In this document: one piece after another, positions 50,332 to 61,299 of the stretch
How positions within the stretch are numbered: the stretch's first letter is position 1
Layout: each line of letters opens with the position of its first letter
Assembly (NCBI GenBank): GCA_003105015.1
Contig: PQAF01000004.1
Coordinates: forward strand, 208 to 64,207
Direction: 5' to 3'
From: Rhodocyclales bacterium
Lineage (GTDB): Bacteria; Pseudomonadota; Gammaproteobacteria; Burkholderiales; Rhodocyclaceae
Length of the DNA stretch: 64,000 nucleotides
Program-made: the position numbers and the translations under genes
Notes under the pieces: generated by a model
Seen by the model: only the letters and a program-made list of their open reading frames with translations
What the model was told of the DNA's origin: nothing
Databases searched by the model: none

Positions 50332-51467
50332 TGATTCCCGTCGCCATCGTGGGCGGCGGCCCGGTCGGTCTCGCCCTGGCGCTGTTGCTGCGCCGTGCCG
50401 GCATCGACTGCGAAGTCATTGACGCGCGCCCCGCCGGCGCCGCCGATCACGACCGCCGCGTGCTCGCCCTCTCCCACGGCTCACGCCAGATCCTCGAGCG
50501 GCTCGGCGCCTGGACGACGATCGGCGCGACGCCGATCTCGACCATCCACGTCTCGCAGCAGGGCAATCTCGGCAGAACCCTGATCAAGGCCGCAGAGGTC
50601 GGCGTGCCGGCGCTCGGCTACGTCGCGGAGGCTGGCAAGGTGGGTGCGGCGTTGGCGCAGCCCTGCATGGCTGCCGGCGTGACTTTTCGGCAGGAGGCAC
50701 GCGCGACAGGCTGCGAGGCCGGCCCGGGGGGGGCACTGCTGCATTACGCCACACCGCAGTGCGAAGAGACCATCGCGGCGCAACTGGTCGTCTGGGCGGA
50801 AGGCACCGTCAGCGGCACACATGAAGTCGTCCGCCGCAACTACGGCCAGCAGGCGATCGTCGCCACTGTGCAGGCGCGCGAGCCGCCGGCCGGCCTCGCC
50901 TATGAACGCTTCACGCCCTCCGGTCCCGTCGCCCTGCTGCCGCTGGGCGAGCGCTACGCTCTCGTATGGACCGTGCCGGACGCCGACACGGCGGCACTGC
51001 TGACGCTCGACGAACGCGCGTTCCTGTCGCGCTTGCGCGAGGCGTTCTCCGGGCGGTTCGAATTCTCGGCCGCCGGCGAACGCACCGCCTTCCCGCTCGG
51101 CCTGCGCTATCGCGAAACGCCGGTGGCCGCACGCGCCGTCTGGCTGGGCAATGCCGCGCAGACCCTGCATCCGGTCGCCGGGCAGGGCTTCAATCTCGCC
51201 CTGCGCGATGCGATACAGCTGGCGCGCCTGCTGCAGGACAATCCATCCGATTGCGGCAGCGCCGCATTGCTCGCACGACATGCGGCAGCACGGCAACTCG
51301 ACCGGCGCGGCGCCATCGGCTTTACCGATGGCCTGGTCAGGCTTTTCAGCTTGCGCGGCAGCCTGGCCGGGCATGCACGCGGCGCCGGTCTGCTGGCACT
51401 CGACCTCCTGCCGGCCGCGCGCCGCTTTCTTGCGCGGCGCATGATTTTCGGCGCCAGGGGCTGGTAG
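50331..51467 (+). CDS. ubiH: Ubiquinone biosynthesis FAD monooxygenase, UbiH type
   Basis: A 378-residue flavoprotein. FAD binding is in VAIVGGGPVGLALALLLRRAG, and the second FAD motif reads LGNAAQTLHPVAGQGFNLALRD, the wording typical of UbiH. It hydroxylates the ubiquinone ring during aerobic synthesis. The UbiH/UbiF/UbiI group in betaproteobacteria can have mixed positions, so the exact ring position is not certain. It is coupled with pepP. Confidence 0.88.
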
Positions 51468-51578
51468 GCATCGCCAATAAATCGCAACGCTCCCGGCCAC
51501 ATTACTGTTGATGCCGGCCTGCGGCGAATTGGGTTACAATTCGCGCCTTCCCCAAGACCCCCGAACGCAGAGCGCCCG

Positions 51579-52586
51579 ATGCAATTCGCCGGCTACACGC
51601 TACGCAACAACCTGTTCGTCGCGCCGATGGCCGGGGTCACCGACCGCCCCTTCCGCCAGCTGTGCAAGAAACTGGGCGCCGGACTCGCCGTCTCGGAGAT
51701 GGTCACCTCCAACTCGCTGCTCTACGGCAGCGCCAAGACGAAACGCCGCGCCAACCACGAAGGCGAGGTGCAGCCGGTTTCCGTGCAGATCGCCGGCGCC
51801 GATCCCGCCATGATGGCGCAGGCCGCCCGCTACAACGTCGACCAGGGCGCACAGATCATCGACATCAACATGGGCTGCCCGGCGAAGAAGGTGTGCAACG
51901 TCATGGCCGGCTCGGCGCTGCTGCAGAATGAGCCGCTGGTCGGGCGGATCCTCGACGCCGTGGTGCAGGCCGCGTCCGTCCCTGTGACGCTGAAGATCCG
52001 CACCGGCTGGGACAAGTCCCACAAGAACGCGCTGTCGATCATGAAGATCGCCGAGAACGCCGGCATCCGCGCGCTGGCCATCCATGGCCGCACCCGCGCC
52101 TGCGGCTACACCGGTGACGCGGAATACGAGACCATCGCCGCGGTGAAGGCCGAGGCGCGCATCCCCATCATCGCCAACGGCGACATCACCTCGCCGGAGA
52201 AGGCGAAGCGGGTGCTCGACGCCACCGGCGCCGACGCCCTCATGATCGGCCGCGCCGCCCAGGGCCGGCCGTGGATCTTCCGCGAGATCGAGCACTACCT
52301 CGCCACCGGCGAGAAGCTACCCGCGCCGCGCGTCGAGGAGATTCATCAAGTGCTGCGCGGCCACCTCGCCGAGCTCTACGCATTCTACGGCGCAGAGACC
52401 GGCGTGCGCGTCGCGCGCAAGCACATCTCCTGGTACACCAAAGGCCTGGCGGGTTCCGCCCAATTCCGCCATGCCATGAACCAATTGCCGACGATCGACA
52501 GCCAGCTAGCCGCAGTCGAGGAATTCTTCCTCGGCCTCGCCGCGCAGAATGATCGTCTCTATTACCTCGAGGAGCTCGCCGCATGA
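51579..52586 (+). CDS. dusB: tRNA-dihydrouridine synthase B
   Basis: A 335-residue FMN enzyme reducing uridine in t[34 protein letters not shown], the catalytic cysteine in [22 protein letters not shown] and [14 protein letters not shown] are typical of DusB. The stop overlaps the fis ATG (52583-52586). The dusB-fis pair is conserved in proteobacteria, and Fis commonly autoregulates it. Confidence 0.96.
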   Translation: MQFAGYTLRNNLFVAPMAGVTDRPFRQLCKKLGAGLAVSEMVTSNSLLYGSAKTKRRANHEGEVQPVSVQIAGADPAMMAQAARYNVDQGAQIIDINMGCPAKKVCNVMAGSALLQNEPLVGRILDAVVQAASVPVTLKIRTGWDKSHKNALSIMKIAENAGIRALAIHGRTRACGYTGDAEYETIAAVKAEARIPIIANGDITSPEKAKRVLDATGADALMIGRAAQGRPWIFREIEHYLATGEKLPAPRVEEIHQVLRGHLAELYAFYGAETGVRVARKHISWYTKGLAGSAQFRHAMNQLPTIDSQLAAVEEFFLGLAAQNDRLYYLEELAA

Positions 52587-52834
52587 GCCGCGCCAGCACC
52601 CCCAGCCGCAGCGAAATCGCCGAGTGCGTCAGGCGCTCGCTCGACCGCTACTTCAAGGATCTCGACGGCGAGAAGCCCTGCGCCATCTACGACATGGTCC
52701 TGCGCAACATCGAGCGGCCGATGCTGGAGATCGTCATGCGCGAAGCCGACGGCAACCAGACCATCGCCGCCGAGATGCTCGGCATCAACCGCAACACCCT
52801 GCGGCGCAAGCTCGTCGAGCACAAGCTTCTGTAG
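52583..52834 (+). CDS. fis: Nucleoid protein Fis
   Basis: An 83-residue DNA-bending protein. The C-terminal helix-turn-helix [20 protein letters not shown] is intact, and the middle part [20 protein letters not shown] matches the Fis core. It is shorter at the N-terminus than the E. coli protein (98), as is usual for betaproteobacterial Fis. It is coupled to dusB. Confidence 0.94.
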   Translation: MSRASTPSRSEIAECVRRSLDRYFKDLDGEKPCAIYDMVLRNIERPMLEIVMREADGNQTIAAEMLGINRNTLRRKLVEHKLL

Positions 52835-52911
52835 TGAAGAGAATCGCCGCGGGGCGGCATGGCCGCTTCGCGTTGTCCGTGCAATCCGTCGTCAACGCCA
52901 TTTCTACCGAC

Positions 52912-54483
52912 ATGAAAATCACCCAAGCCCTCATCAGCGTCTCCGACAAGCGCGGCGTCGTCGATTTCGCCCGCGCCCTCGCCGACCTCGGCGTCAAGAT
53001 CCTGTCCACCGGCGGCAGCGCCAAGATGCTGCGCGAGGCGGGCGTCGCCGTCACGGAGGTCTCCGACTACACCGGCTTCCCGGAAATGCTCGACGGCCGC
53101 GTCAAGACCCTGCATCCGAAAGTGCATGGCGGCATCCTCGGCATCCGCGGCAACGCCGGGCATGCGGCGACCATGCAGGAGCACGATATCCCGCCGATCG
53201 ACCTGGTGGTGGTGAACCTCTATCCCTTCGCACAGACGGTAGCGAAGAAGGACTGCACGCTGGAGGATGCCATCGAGAACATCGACATCGGCGGCCCGAC
53301 CATGGTGCGCGCGGCGGCCAAGAACCACGGCAACGCGGCGGGCGGCGTCGGCATCGTCACCGACCCCGAGGACTACGCCGCCATCGTCGAGGAGCTGAAA
53401 AGCAACGGCGGCGCGCTCTCCTACAAAACGCGCTTCGCCCTGGCGAAGAAGGCCTTCACACACACGGCGCGCTACGACGCGGCGATCGCCAACTGGCTGA
53501 CCAGCCTGGACGCCGACAACAAGCCGGCCGCCTTCCCCGAGCGCCTGCAACTCGCCTTCGACAAGGTCGACACCATGCGCTACGGCGAGAACCCGCACCA
53601 GCAGGCGGCGTTCTACCGCGAGCCGGTGGCGGTGCCCGGCAGCATCGCCAACTACGAACAGCTGCAGGGCAAGGAGCTTTCCTACAACAACATCGCCGAC
53701 GCCGATGCGGCATGGGAATGCGTGAAAGCGTTCGAAACAACGGCCTGCGTCATCGTCAAGCACGCCAACCCCTGCGGCGTCGCCATCGCGCCGACGGCGC
53801 TGGAGGCCTACCGGAAGGCTTTCAAGACCGACCCGACCTCGGCCTTCGGCGGCATCATCGCCTTCAACTGCGCCATCGACAAGGCGACCGCTGAGGCGGT
53901 CTCCGGCCAGTTCGCCGAGGTGATCATCGCTCCCGAGATCGCCGCCGACGCGCGCGCCGTCTTCGCCGCCAAGCAGAACCTGCGCGTGATGATCGTCCCC
54001 CTCGGCCGTGCCGAGAACGTCTTCGACTACAAGCGCGTCGGCGGCGGCCTGCTGGTGCAGACGGCCGACATGGCGCGCATCAACGAGTCCGACATCAAGG
54101 TGGTGACCAAGCGCGCGCCGACGGCGCAGGAGATGACCGACCTCCTCTTCGCCTGGCGCGTCGCCAAGTACGTCAAGTCGAACGCCATCGTCTACTGCAA
54201 GGACGGCATGACCATGGGCGTCGGCGCCGGCCAGATGAGCCGCGTAGACTCCGCCCGCATCGCCGCCATCAAGGCCGAGAACAACGGCCTGACGGTGGCC
54301 GGCTCGGTGGTCGCCTCGGACGCCTTCTTCCCCTTCCGCGACGGCCTCGACGTGCTGGCCAAGGCCGGCGCCACGGCGGTGATCCAGCCCGGCGGCTCGG
54401 TGCGCGACGCGGAGGTGATCGCCGCGGCGGACGAGCAGGATGTCGCCATGGTGTTCACCGGCTTCCGCCATTTCAGACATTGA
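52912..54483 (+). CDS. purH: Bifunctional AICAR transformylase/IMP cyclohydrolase
   Basis: A 523-residue enzyme performing the last two steps of IMP synthesis. The N-terminal MGS-like cyclohydrolase domain (about 1-195: [32 protein letters not shown]) is followed by the transformylase domain with [13 protein letters not shown] and [17 protein letters not shown] at 52912 begins [13 protein letters not shown] hairpin repeat separates it from purD. Confidence 0.97.
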   Translation: MKITQALISVSDKRGVVDFARALADLGVKILSTGGSAKMLREAGVAVTEVSDYTGFPEMLDGRVKTLHPKVHGGILGIRGNAGHAATMQEHDIPPIDLVVVNLYPFAQTVAKKDCTLEDAIENIDIGGPTMVRAAAKNHGNAAGGVGIVTDPEDYAAIVEELKSNGGALSYKTRFALAKKAFTHTARYDAAIANWLTSLDADNKPAAFPERLQLAFDKVDTMRYGENPHQQAAFYREPVAVPGSIANYEQLQGKELSYNNIADADAAWECVKAFETTACVIVKHANPCGVAIAPTALEAYRKAFKTDPTSAFGGIIAFNCAIDKATAEAVSGQFAEVIIAPEIAADARAVFAAKQNLRVMIVPLGRAENVFDYKRVGGGLLVQTADMARINESDIKVVTKRAPTAQEMTDLLFAWRVAKYVKSNAIVYCKDGMTMGVGAGQMSRVDSARIAAIKAENNGLTVAGSVVASDAFFPFRDGLDVLAKAGATAVIQPGGSVRDAEVIAAADEQDVAMVFTGFRHFRH

Positions 54484-54486
54484 TTA

Positions 54487-54558
54487 ACCACGGCGAACAC
54501 GGCGACACGGCGATATTGAAATGGCCGCTTTTCGCCGTGTCGCCGTGCACGCCGTGGT
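54487..54558. repeat. Second long inverted repeat, between purH and purD
   Basis: Two 27-bp arms (54487-54513 and 54532-54558) pair at 25 positions around an 18-base spacer. The 5' arm begins ACCACGGCGAACACGGCG, nearly the same as the element at 32172. It fills almost the entire purH-purD gap, so it is transcribed within the operon. Confidence 0.85.
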
Positions 54559-54567
54559 GAGGTCTTT

Positions 54568-55836
54568 ATGAAGTTGCTTGTGATTGGTTCGGGCGGCCGC
54601 GAGCATGCGCTGGCCTGGCGGCTGGCGAAGTCGCCGCGCATCCAGAAGGTCTACGTCGCCCCCGGCAACGCCGGCACGGCGCGCGAGAACGGGCTGGAGA
54701 ACGTGCCCATCGCCGGCATCGACGAACTCGTCGCCTTCGCCGAACGCGAGCAGATCTACCTGACGGTGGTCGGCCCCGAGGCGCCGCTCGCCGCCGGCGT
54801 GGTGGACGCCTTCCGCGCAAAGAACCTGCCGATTTTCGGGCCGACACGCGAGGCGGCTCAACTGGAATCTTCCAAGGATTTTGCCAAGCGCTTCATGCAG
54901 CGCCACAAGATCCCCACCGCTGCCTTCGCCACTTTCGCCAACGCCGAGGAGGCGCACGCCTACGTCGATGCGCAGGGTGCCCCCATCGTCATCAAGGCCG
55001 ACGGCCTCGCCGCCGGCAAGGGCGTGGTAGTCGCCATGGATTCCGCCGAGGCACATGCCGCCATCGACATGATGCTCACCGACAACCGGATGGGCGATGC
55101 CGGTGCGCGGGTGGTGATCGAGGAGTTCCTGCAGGGCGAGGAAGCCAGTTTCATCGTCATGTGCGACGGCACGCACGCCCTCCCGCTCGCCACCAGCCAG
55201 GACCACAAGCGCCTGCGCGACGGCGACGAGGGCCCCAACACCGGCGGCATGGGTGCCTATTCGCCTGCGCCGGTGGTCACCCCGGCGGTACACGCCCGCG
55301 TCATGCGCGAGATCATCATGCCGACCATCAACGGCATGGCGCAGGACGGCATTCCCTACACCGGCTTCCTCTACGCCGGCCTGATGATCGCGCCGGACGG
55401 CAGCGTGAAAACCCTCGAATTCAACTGCCGCATGGGCGACCCCGAGACGCAGCCGATCATGCTGCGCCTGAAGAGCGACCTGGTCGACCTGGTCGAGGCC
55501 GCCACCCACGGCAAGCTGAAGACCATCGAAGCGGAGTGGGACCGCCGCGTCGCCCTCGGCGTAGTCATGGCGGCGGCCGGCTATCCGGAATCGCCGCGCA
55601 AGGGCGATACCATCCACGGCCTGCACCCGGCAGGTGACGATTACCATGTCTTCCATGCCGGCACCGCGCTCTCCGGCAAGGACGTCGTCACGGCGGGCGG
55701 ACGCGTGCTTTGCGTCACCGCCCTGGGCGACAACGTCAGGGCGGCGCAGATGCGCGCCTACGAGATCGCCGAGCAGATCGAGTTCGCCGGCATGCAGATG
55801 CGGCGCGATATCGGCCATCGCGCCATCCGCCGCTAG
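54568..55836 (+). CDS. purD: Phosphoribosylamine-glycine ligase
   Basis: A 422-residue ATP-grasp enzyme of purine synthesis. [46 protein letters not shown] and [22 protein letters not shown] are characteristic. It starts ten bases after the hairpin repeat, so that hairpin sits next to its ribosome-binding region (GGTGAGG). Confidence 0.97.
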   Translation: MKLLVIGSGGREHALAWRLAKSPRIQKVYVAPGNAGTARENGLENVPIAGIDELVAFAEREQIYLTVVGPEAPLAAGVVDAFRAKNLPIFGPTREAAQLESSKDFAKRFMQRHKIPTAAFATFANAEEAHAYVDAQGAPIVIKADGLAAGKGVVVAMDSAEAHAAIDMMLTDNRMGDAGARVVIEEFLQGEEASFIVMCDGTHALPLATSQDHKRLRDGDEGPNTGGMGAYSPAPVVTPAVHARVMREIIMPTINGMAQDGIPYTGFLYAGLMIAPDGSVKTLEFNCRMGDPETQPIMLRLKSDLVDLVEAATHGKLKTIEAEWDRRVALGVVMAAAGYPESPRKGDTIHGLHPAGDDYHVFHAGTALSGKDVVTAGGRVLCVTALGDNVRAAQMRAYEIAEQIEFAGMQMRRDIGHRAIRR

Positions 55837-55860
55837 GCGGCCATCGCGCCGCCAACCGCG

Positions 55861-56757
55861 ATGGATACCGCTGTTCTCCTTGCCTATTTCACCGGCCTGC
55901 AGGAGCGCATCGTCGCTGCGCTGTCCGCTTTCGACGGCCAGCCCTTCCTCACCGACGCCTGGACGCGCCCGGAGGGCGGCGGCGGCCTCACCCGCCTGAT
56001 CGAGGAAGGCGGCTTCTTCGAGCGCGGCGGCGTCAATTTCTCGCATGTCGCCGGCAGCCGCCTGCCGCCCTCCGCCACCGCCGCGCGCCCCAGCCTGGCC
56101 GGGCGCGCCTGGGAGGCGATGGGCGTCTCGCTGGTGCTGCATCCGCGCAACCCCTACTGTCCGACGGCGCACATGAACGTGCGCTGCTTCATCGCCCGCA
56201 AGGAGAATGAGGAGCCGATCTGGTGGTTCGGCGGCGGCATGGACCTCACGCCCTACTATGGCTTCGATGAGGACGCGCACCACTTCCACGCCACCTGCAA
56301 GCGGGCGCTGACGCCCTTCGGCGACGACGCTCACCCGCGCTACAAGAAGTGGTGCGACGAGTACTTCTTCCTCAAGCACCGCAACGAGCCGCGCGGCGTC
56401 GGCGGCATCTTCTTCGACGATCTGAGCGAGGGCGGCTTCGAGCGCTGCTTCGCCCTGACGCAGGCCGTCGGCGACGCCTTCCTGGACGCCTACCTGCCGA
56501 TCGCGGAGCGCCGCCGCGCCCTGCCCTACGGCGAGCGCGAGCGCGATTTCCAGGCCTACCGGCGCGGCCGCTACGTCGAGTTCAACCTGGTGTGGGATCG
56601 CGGCACGCTATTCGGTTTGCAGTCGGGCGGACGCACCGAATCGATCCTGATGTCGCTGCCACCGGTGGTGAAATGGCGCTACGACTGGAAGCCCGAAGCG
56701 GGCAGCGCCGAAGAGAAGCTCTACACCGACTTCCTCAAGCCGCGGGACTGGGCCTAA
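55861..56757 (+). CDS. hemF: Oxygen-dependent coproporphyrinogen III oxidase
   Basis: A 298-residue enzyme making protoporphyrinogen IX with oxygen. [53 protein letters not shown] and [28 protein letters not shown] cover the family core. Its TAA is immediately followed by the antisense TAA of hemY (56755-56760), with no base between the convergent genes and no terminator in the gap. Confidence 0.97.
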   Translation: MDTAVLLAYFTGLQERIVAALSAFDGQPFLTDAWTRPEGGGGLTRLIEEGGFFERGGVNFSHVAGSRLPPSATAARPSLAGRAWEAMGVSLVLHPRNPYCPTAHMNVRCFIARKENEEPIWWFGGGMDLTPYYGFDEDAHHFHATCKRALTPFGDDAHPRYKKWCDEYFFLKHRNEPRGVGGIFFDDLSEGGFERCFALTQAVGDAFLDAYLPIAERRRALPYGERERDFQAYRRGRYVEFNLVWDRGTLFGLQSGGRTESILMSLPPVVKWRYDWKPEAGSAEEKLYTDFLKPRDWA

Positions 56758-57936
56758 TTACGCTTGGCGACACAGTGCCGCGGCGCTGCGGAAGGCCTGA
56801 TTGGATTCCTCGCCGCGCCCCAGCTGGGCGAACAGCGTGGCCAGTTCGACATGCGCATCCTGGCTGGGCTGGATCGCCAGCGACGCCTCGAAATAGCTCT
56901 GCGCCTTGCCCCACAGCTGCTGCTCGCGGCACAGGCGGCCGAGTGCCAGCAGCAGGCGAGCGTCCTGCGGATGATTCTCCAGCCATTTCTCGGCGCGGGC
57001 GATCCGCTCCAGCGTATCACCGCCGCGGCACTCGGCATACAGTCCGGCCAGCTCGGAATCCCATTCGACGTCGATCTGCTGCTCGATGATGCGCTGCGCC
57101 CGCGCGCCGTCGCCGGCGGCAATCAGCGCACGCGCCGCCGCCGCCGCCAGGCGGGAGACGCGCCGCTCCTCGGCGGGCACGGCCTCCCAGTAGGCAACCA
57201 GCGCACGCGCATCGCCTTCCCGGCCGCGCAGGTTCTCCAGGTGCGCGCGCTGCTTGAGGGGCGCAGCCGCATCGTGGGTCAGCGCGCGGTGCTTCTCGAG
57301 TTGGCGCGCCACCTTCAGCACGTCGTCCCAGCGCCCCAGCCCGCGGTGCACGCGCAGGGCCAGGCGCAGCGCGGCGATGTGCCGGCCGCCGCCTTCCTGC
57401 AGGGCGTTCAGCGCCGTCAGCGCCGCGTCGAAACGGCGTGCATCGACATGCAATTCCGCCTCTGTCATCAGCCGCGCGGCATGGGCCTCGGCATCATGCT
57501 CGGCGGCACGCTTGAGCCATTCCGCTTCCCGACTCACATCCCGCAGGTAATGCGCCGCACGCGCCGCCACCAGCGCCGACAGCGCCGGCGCCTCGTGGGC
57601 GGCGTAGGAAAAGGCGGCGTTCTTCAGGGCATGGCCATAGCGTCCCTCGAAAAGCTGCTGCACCGCCTCGCGCAGCGCCCGCGTGCCCTTCTCGCGCCGC
57701 TTGCGCTCGCGGAACGCCCGCACCGCCTGCGGCAGGCGCAGGGTGTGCGACACCATGCGCAGCAGCACATGGCCCAGCAGGAAACCGCCGACCACCAGCA
57801 CGACGAAGAGATTCAGCGACAGCTCGATACGCCAGGGCGGCAGCACGAGCAGGACATAACCCTCGTTGTAGCCGAACGCCAGCGACACGCCCACGGCCAG
57901 GGCGAACAGCGCCAGCAGCCAGAGCAGGATGCGCAT
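56758..57936 (-). CDS. hemY: HemY-type TPR membrane protein
   Basis: A 392-residue inner-membrane protein: two N-terminal helices (MRILLWLLALFALAVGVSLAF and LNLFVVLVVGGFLLGHVLL) followed by helical repeats of TPR type up to the C-terminus. It belongs to the proteobacterial HemY family found after hemX; a role in late heme synthesis is suggested but not proven. The ATG overlaps the hemX stop (ATGA). Confidence 0.92.
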   Translation of the reverse strand: MRILLWLLALFALAVGVSLAFGYNEGYVLLVLPPWRIELSLNLFVVLVVGGFLLGHVLLRMVSHTLRLPQAVRAFRERKRREKGTRALREAVQQLFEGRYGHALKNAAFSYAAHEAPALSALVAARAAHYLRDVSREAEWLKRAAEHDAEAHAARLMTEAELHVDARRFDAALTALNALQEGGGRHIAALRLALRVHRGLGRWDDVLKVARQLEKHRALTHDAAAPLKQRAHLENLRGREGDARALVAYWEAVPAEERRVSRLAAAAARALIAAGDGARAQRIIEQQIDVEWDSELAGLYAECRGGDTLERIARAEKWLENHPQDARLLLALGRLCREQQLWGKAQSYFEASLAIQPSQDAHVELATLFAQLGRGEESNQAFRSAAALCRQA

Positions 57937-59033
57937 CAGTTGCCTCCGGAGGCCATGCTGCCGCCCTTGGGACGGGCGGCAGCAGGCGGGAAGTCCCTGT
58001 CCTTGGCCACCTTCAGGTTTCTCAGGGTGGTCAGGCTCTCCGACAGGTTGGGCATGGCCAGCCCGACATCGGCTGCGGCCAGCTGCCGGAGGGTCGCCAG
58101 CGCCGACTGCACCGGCTTGGCGCGCGTGTCGTAATACTGTTCGACCCAGGCCTGCGCCTGCTGGATATCCTGCCGGAAGGACTTGCCGTCGCGCTGCAGG
58201 AGCGCCAGGCGGGCGTTCACCAGGCGCAGCTTGAGGTTCTCGCGCAGGAAAAAGGCGTGCGTCGGCGACAGCAGGGCGGGATTGGGCCGGTCGAGCCGGT
58301 CGACGCGGATCAGGCTCTTCAACTCCTGCCACAGTTCGCCCAACAGCTTTTCCCAGTAGCCGGGCGCAACCGCGGGGACGAACGAAGGGCCCGATGGCCC
58401 GGCCTGCGGCCGGGCTTCGAAGGCGAGCGGCATGGCATCCACAGCGCCGGCAATGCTCTCGATGCGCAGGGCAATGCCGGACACGTCGGCCAGCGGCAGC
58501 GCCTTCAGGCGCACGATGTCGTGCGCAATCACCTTGCGCAACGGCAGGAATTGGGCGCGTCCGGCTGCACCGAGGCGCGCATCCGCGCCCTGCAGCGCAA
58601 TCAGGGCCGCCTCGACATTGCCGGCAAGTTGCAGTTGCTGCACGGCGGTATTGAGCGCCTGCTCGACCTCCGCCAGAAGCCGCTCGTCGCGGTTGCGCGT
58701 CAGCTCCTGCACCATCGCATCGAGTGCGGCCTGCTGGCTCTGCGACTCGGCCAACTTCGCTTCGAGTGCGCCCGCCTTGGCCTGCAGGGCCGCCAGCGCC
58801 TCCAGATTCTGCCGGGCGGCGATGCGCGCCTCGCTGGCCACCGCATCGCCCGCCGCCAGGCGGCGGGCCACTTCCTGCTGCAGGTCGACCAGCCGGCTGC
58901 GCGTCTCAAGCCACTGCCAGGCCAGCAGGGCAAACGCTGCGACCGCCACCCACATCGCGGGTTGCCGCAGGGCCGCCAGCGTCTTTTGCAGGGAGCCCGG
59001 CCTGGCCGGGGAAGTCAATGCGTCCTGTTCCAT
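57936..59033 (-). CDS. hemX: HemX-family membrane protein (uroporphyrinogen C-methyltransferase-like annotation)
   Basis: A 365-residue protein with one N-terminal transmembrane helix (about 27-47), a coiled-coil-prone region (about 50-120, LVDLQQEVARRL to AQSQQAALDAM-like segments) and a mainly helical C-terminal domain. The family is often annotated as uroporphyrinogen III methyltransferase, but this protein has no visible SAM-binding motif. It lies 18 bp after hemD and overlaps hemY. Confidence 0.9.
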   Translation of the reverse strand: MEQDALTSPARPGSLQKTLAALRQPAMWVAVAAFALLAWQWLETRSRLVDLQQEVARRLAAGDAVASEARIAARQNLEALAALQAKAGALEAKLAESQSQQAALDAMVQELTRNRDERLLAEVEQALNTAVQQLQLAGNVEAALIALQGADARLGAAGRAQFLPLRKVIAHDIVRLKALPLADVSGIALRIESIAGAVDAMPLAFEARPQAGPSGPSFVPAVAPGYWEKLLGELWQELKSLIRVDRLDRPNPALLSPTHAFFLRENLKLRLVNARLALLQRDGKSFRQDIQQAQAWVEQYYDTRAKPVQSALATLRQLAAADVGLAMPNLSESLTTLRNLKVAKDRDFPPAAARPKGGSMASGGN

Positions 59034-59051
59034 TGTCGATCCGCTATCGGT

Positions 59052-59834
59052 TCATGCTCTGTGGCGAAAGTGCTCTTCCAGGCCCGCCAGCAGTCCGGCA
59101 TCGCCCGGCACCGTGACTGTCACCTCGGCAAAACCCATCTGCCGGGCTTCCTCTGCAATGCGCTGGTGGGCAACAAAGAGCGCCACCGCCTTGAGGGCCG
59201 CCTCGCTGGCCGCGCCGACCATCGCCACGAGGTTGCGCAGACCTTCGCTGCTTGTGATCGTCACGGCATCCACTGCCCCCTGCGCAAGCAGGGTGCGCAG
59301 GGGCGCCGCATCGATATCCGGCCTGCCGCGCCGGTAGCAGGGGATCCGGTCCACCCGCGCTCCGCGCGACTCCAACGTCTCGCCGAGCAGTTCGCGGCCG
59401 CTGTCGCCGCGAAAGATTGCCACGCGCTTGCCGCGCAGGGCCTCGGGCTGGAATTCCTGCCGTTCCAGCAGCGCCTCGCTGTCGAAACGGCCGTTCTCCG
59501 GCGTCACGATGCACGTCACACCGAAGCGGGCGATGGCCCGTGCGCTGGTTTCTCCCATCGCCGCGGCAACGACCCGCCCGGGCCAGGGGCGTTGGGCAGT
59601 GATCACCCCAAGCGCCTTCTCGGCCGCATTCGGGCTCACGAAGACTGCGAAGTCATAAGCCTCGAGGTTCTGCGCCGCCGCCAGCAGGGGCCGGGAATCG
59701 TCTGCATCGAAGATGGCCAGCACCGGGAAGCGCACCGCGATGCCGCCGCGCGCTTCGATCTGCCCGGCCAGCTTGTCGACCTGTTCCGCCGGCCGCGTCA
59801 CGACGATGCGGCGGCCCGCCAGAGGGGAGTTCAT
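59052..59834 (-). CDS. hemD: Uroporphyrinogen-III synthase
   Basis: A 260-residue enzyme that cyclises hydroxymethylbilane to uroporphyrinogen III. The sequence is poorly conserved in this family, but [23 protein letters not shown], the middle [13 protein letters not shown] and [15 protein letters not shown] are recognisable, and the place right after hemC is decisive. Its ATG overlaps the hemC stop (59831-59834). Confidence 0.92.
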   Translation of the reverse strand: MNSPLAGRRIVVTRPAEQVDKLAGQIEARGGIAVRFPVLAIFDADDSRPLLAAAQNLEAYDFAVFVSPNAAEKALGVITAQRPWPGRVVAAAMGETSARAIARFGVTCIVTPENGRFDSEALLERQEFQPEALRGKRVAIFRGDSGRELLGETLESRGARVDRIPCYRRGRPDIDAAPLRTLLAQGAVDAVTITSSEGLRNLVAMVGAASEAALKAVALFVAHQRIAEEARQMGFAEVTVTVPGDAGLLAGLEEHFRHRA

Positions 59835-60766
59835 CCCCCCAGCGCGGCCAGAATCTCTTCCGCGCCGCGCGCCCGCAATTCATCGGCCAGTGATTGTCCC
59901 AAGGCCTCCGGGTCCGCCAGGTCGCCGCGCAATTCCGCACTGGCCATGCGACTGCCGTCGGGCGCGGCAACGAAACCGCGCAGACGCAACCGCCCGCCCT
60001 CGGTCTCCGCGAAGGCGCCCAGCGGCACCTCGCAGCTGCCCGCCAGTGCACGCGAGACGGCACGCTCGGCGCGCACGCAGGCGGCGCTGCCGGCATCGGC
60101 GAGCGGCGCCATCCACGCCGCCACCTCGGGCCGGCTCGCCAGCGCCTCGATGCCGAGCGCGCCCTGCCCGGCCGCCGGCAGCGACAATTCGGCAGGCAGC
60201 ACGCCGCGGATGCGCGCGGCAAGGCCGAGGCGGGTCAGGCCGGCCGCCGCCAGAATGATGGCGTCGTATTGTCCCTCGTCGAGCTTGCGCAGGCGCGTGT
60301 CGAGGTTGCCGCGCAGGCTGGTCACCGCGAGGCTGGGAAACCGTGCGCGCAGCTGCGACTCGCGCCGCAGGCTGGAGGTGCCGACCACGCCGCCGGGCGG
60401 GATCTCCTCGAGGGAGGCATACCGGTTCGAGACGAGGGCGTCGAGCGGATTCTCGCGCGCCGAGACGGCCACCAGCGCGAACTCCGGCTCCATTACCATC
60501 GGCACGTCCTTCATGGAATGCACGGCGATGTCGGCGCGCCGGTCGAGCAGGGCGGTCTCCAGTTCCTTGACGAAGAGGCCCTTGCCGCCGACCTTGGCCA
60601 GCGGCCGGTCGAGGATCTGGTCGCCGCGCGTCGTCATGCCGAGCAGCTCGACGGAACAGCGTGGATATAATGCCCTCAGGCGGTCGCGCACATGCTCGGC
60701 CTGCCACAGGGCCAGGCGGGATTCGCGCGTGGCGATGACGATGCGCTCGGGTTGCGGCTGGTTCAC
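59831..60766 (-). CDS. hemC: Hydroxymethylbilane synthase (porphobilinogen deaminase)
   Basis: A 311-residue enzyme with a GTG start. [58 protein letters not shown] and the cofactor-binding cysteine in [11 protein letters not shown] are clear. It leads hemC-hemD-hemX-hemY. Only 22 bp separate it from a divergent thioredoxin-fold gene, so the two promoters must overlap the coding starts. Confidence 0.97.
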   Translation of the reverse strand: MNQPQPERIVIATRESRLALWQAEHVRDRLRALYPRCSVELLGMTTRGDQILDRPLAKVGGKGLFVKELETALLDRRADIAVHSMKDVPMVMEPEFALVAVSARENPLDALVSNRYASLEEIPPGGVVGTSSLRRESQLRARFPSLAVTSLRGNLDTRLRKLDEGQYDAIILAAAGLTRLGLAARIRGVLPAELSLPAAGQGALGIEALASRPEVAAWMAPLADAGSAACVRAERAVSRALAGSCEVPLGAFAETEGGRLRLRGFVAAPDGSRMASAELRGDLADPEALGQSLADELRARGAEEILAALGG

Positions 60767-60788
60767 GGTTGGATTCTCGGAGACGGTT

Positions 60789-61277
60789 GTGGTGCGCTAT
60801 CTGCGCGCAATTTCGTTGATTTTATCATGGCTGCCCCTGGCTCCTGCCACGGCCGGGTCGTCCCTCCCTCCGGCGCAGGATCTCGCCACCGATGCCCGCG
60901 ACATGCAGGCGCGGGGCACCGTCATGCTGGTGCTTTTCAGCCAGGCCGGCTGCCGCTGGTGCGAGCGCGCCAAGGCCGAAGTGCTCGTCCCGCTGCAGAA
61001 CGAGCCGGGGTCGCCGAGGCGCGTCGTTCTGCGCGAGATCGCCATCGACGCGGACACCCCCCTCATCGACTTTGCCGGCAGGAGGACCACCCACCGCCGC
61101 TTCGCCGTCGAGGAAGGCGTGCGCCTGACGCCGACCCTCGTTGTATATGGTCCCGACGGCAAGCGTCTGGCCGAACCGATTGTCGGCTTTCGCCTGGCCG
61201 ACTTCTATGCCGAGTACGTGCACCGCGCCGTCGAGGAAGGGCTGGCTCGCCTGGGATCGCCGTCCCGCAGGGACTGA
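60789..61277 (+). CDS. Exported thioredoxin-fold protein (SoxW/DsbD-gamma-like)
   Basis: A 162-residue protein. A GTG start at 60789 with GGAG six bases before it is favoured; a second GTG follows directly. A signal peptide ([21 protein letters not shown]) leads to a thioredoxin fold with active-site CRWC in [17 protein letters not shown] and [17 protein letters not shown] holding the cis-proline. It likely reduces periplasmic disulfides, perhaps in cytochrome or sulfur metabolism. The final residues and stop are encoded by copy C of the dispersed repeat. Confidence 0.82.
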   Translation: MVRYLRAISLILSWLPLAPATAGSSLPPAQDLATDARDMQARGTVMLVLFSQAGCRWCERAKAEVLVPLQNEPGSPRRVVLREIAIDADTPLIDFAGRRTTHRRFAVEEGVRLTPTLVVYGPDGKRLAEPIVGFRLADFYAEYVHRAVEEGLARLGSPSRRD

Positions 61278-61282
61278 CTTTT
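61257..61282 (+). repeat. Dispersed 26-bp repeat, copy C
   Basis: TCGCCGT, CC, then CGCAGGGACTGACTTTT. The TGA within GACTGACTTTT is the actual stop codon of the thioredoxin-fold gene, so the repeat defines that protein's C-terminus. Confidence 0.7.
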
Positions 61283-61299
61283 CAGTCTGCCGGGCACAC

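Noticed and set aside
58257..61277. A 1006-codon open frame on the plus strand across hemX, hemD and hemC
   Set aside because: It is the antisense of well-defined heme genes. Only its last 163 codons (from 60789) have a start, signal peptide and thioredoxin fold, and those are annotated separately.
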